From NCBI GenBank assembly GCA_965228415.1, contig OZ245814.1, positions 2,418,001-2,482,000 on the forward strand: 64,000 nt of DNA, in the 5' to 3' direction. The notes beneath the pieces are model-generated. The model made no database searches. It worked only from the letters and a program-made list of their open reading frames with translations, and was not told the DNA's origin. Source of the stretch: Agaribacillus sp965228415. Lineage in GTDB: Bacteria; Bacteroidota; Bacteroidia; Cytophagales; Cyclobacteriaceae. Position numbers and translations under genes: made by a program. How positions within the stretch are numbered: position 1 is the first letter of the stretch; every line of letters begins with the position of its first letter. Positions 63,811 through 64,000 of the stretch are shown piece by piece.

Positions 63811-64000
63811 ATGCTTTTAGATATTACCACCCCGGCACTTTTATTTCCGGCTATAACCCTTTTGCTTCTGGCCTATACAAACCGGTTTCTGGCCATTGCC
63901 ATGCTTATCAGGAATCTACACAAACAACATCTTAACGACAGGGATCACACGATCATTATTCATCAAATCAAAAATCTGAGAAGCAGGCTGAATATGATAC
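63811..64000 (+). CDS. DUF2721 membrane protein, partial
   Basis: The first 63 codons of a gene cut by the window edge: start MLLDITTPALLFPAITLLLL, then TNRFLAIAMLIRNLHKQH. The first helix and the RF-x-x-x-A-x-L-IR-x-L pattern fit DUF2721. It runs away from the DUF3298 gene. Confidence 0.65.
   Translation, partial: MLLDITTPALLFPAITLLLLAYTNRFLAIAMLIRNLHKQHLNDRDHTIIIHQIKNLRSRLNMI

Overview
The window looks like a chromosomal segment of a Bacteroidota bacterium, most likely of the order Cytophagales. The signs are a large secreted protein ending in a gliding-motility/type IX secretion C-terminal domain (44597-47416), several families common in this phylum (DUF4494, DUF4468, TPR-CHAT, a single-cytochrome sdhCAB operon), few clear Shine-Dalgarno sequences, and promoters of the Bacteroidota form TTTG-N19-TAnnTTTG (clearest before gapA and sdhC). 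I saw no phage, plasmid, CRISPR array, intact insertion sequence or rRNA. Gene content is mostly housekeeping metabolism with small accessory stretches.

Layout. 0-5.5 kb: a 3-oxoadipyl-CoA-type thiolase, a secreted GH2 beta-galactosidase and a phosphodiester glycosidase-like protein. 5.6-7.2 kb: a TetR regulator with a carboxymuconolactone-decarboxylase-like gene and a small membrane protein; matching palindromes precede both promoter-proximal genes. 7.3-12.8 kb: a cyanophycinase-like peptidase, a PadR/membrane-protein pair, small secreted proteins, a lipoprotein hydrolase and a GyrI-like protein. 13.0-18.5 kb: an ECF-like sigma factor, a membrane TPR protein with an anti-sigma-like N-terminus, a secreted Kazal-like miniprotein and, convergent to them, a TPR-CHAT protease. 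This is the most likely site of an undescribed system. 18.8-22.6 kb: small genes, two DoxX-type proteins and a repeat-rich zone with two diverged copies of a decayed gene fragment and related hairpins, ending at tRNA-Glu.

22.8-33 kb: gapA with promoter and terminator; a compact NAD-salvage cluster (pncB, prs-like, Nudix, pncA); yebC; an EamA transporter with a nitroreductase; a BCP peroxiredoxin; a LolD-type ATPase; sucC; an AHSA1 protein. 33-40.5 kb: a 2OG-Fe(II) oxygenase, a large secreted alpha/beta hydrolase, a lipoprotein joining a zinc-protease motif to HEAT-like repeats, a membrane peroxiredoxin-like protein, and lemA with two TPM genes. 40.6-44 kb: the sdhCAB operon. 44.2-55.2 kb: a 26-bp perfect palindrome, the gliding/T9SS protein, fabD, folK, sppA, bioB, an OmpA lipoprotein, a GAF histidine kinase and a DUF4494 protein. 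55.4-64 kb: a THUMP RNA methyltransferase, a multi-pass patatin-like protein, fused isobutyryl-CoA mutase icmF with an OsmC gene, a DUF3298 lipoprotein, and the start of a DUF2721 gene cut by the window edge.

Together the metabolic genes point to aerobic heterotrophy with a TCA cycle (sdh, sucC), acyl-CoA degradation (thiolase, icmF), glycolysis (gapA) and NAD recycling. All functional calls come from reading the sequence; no database search was run.
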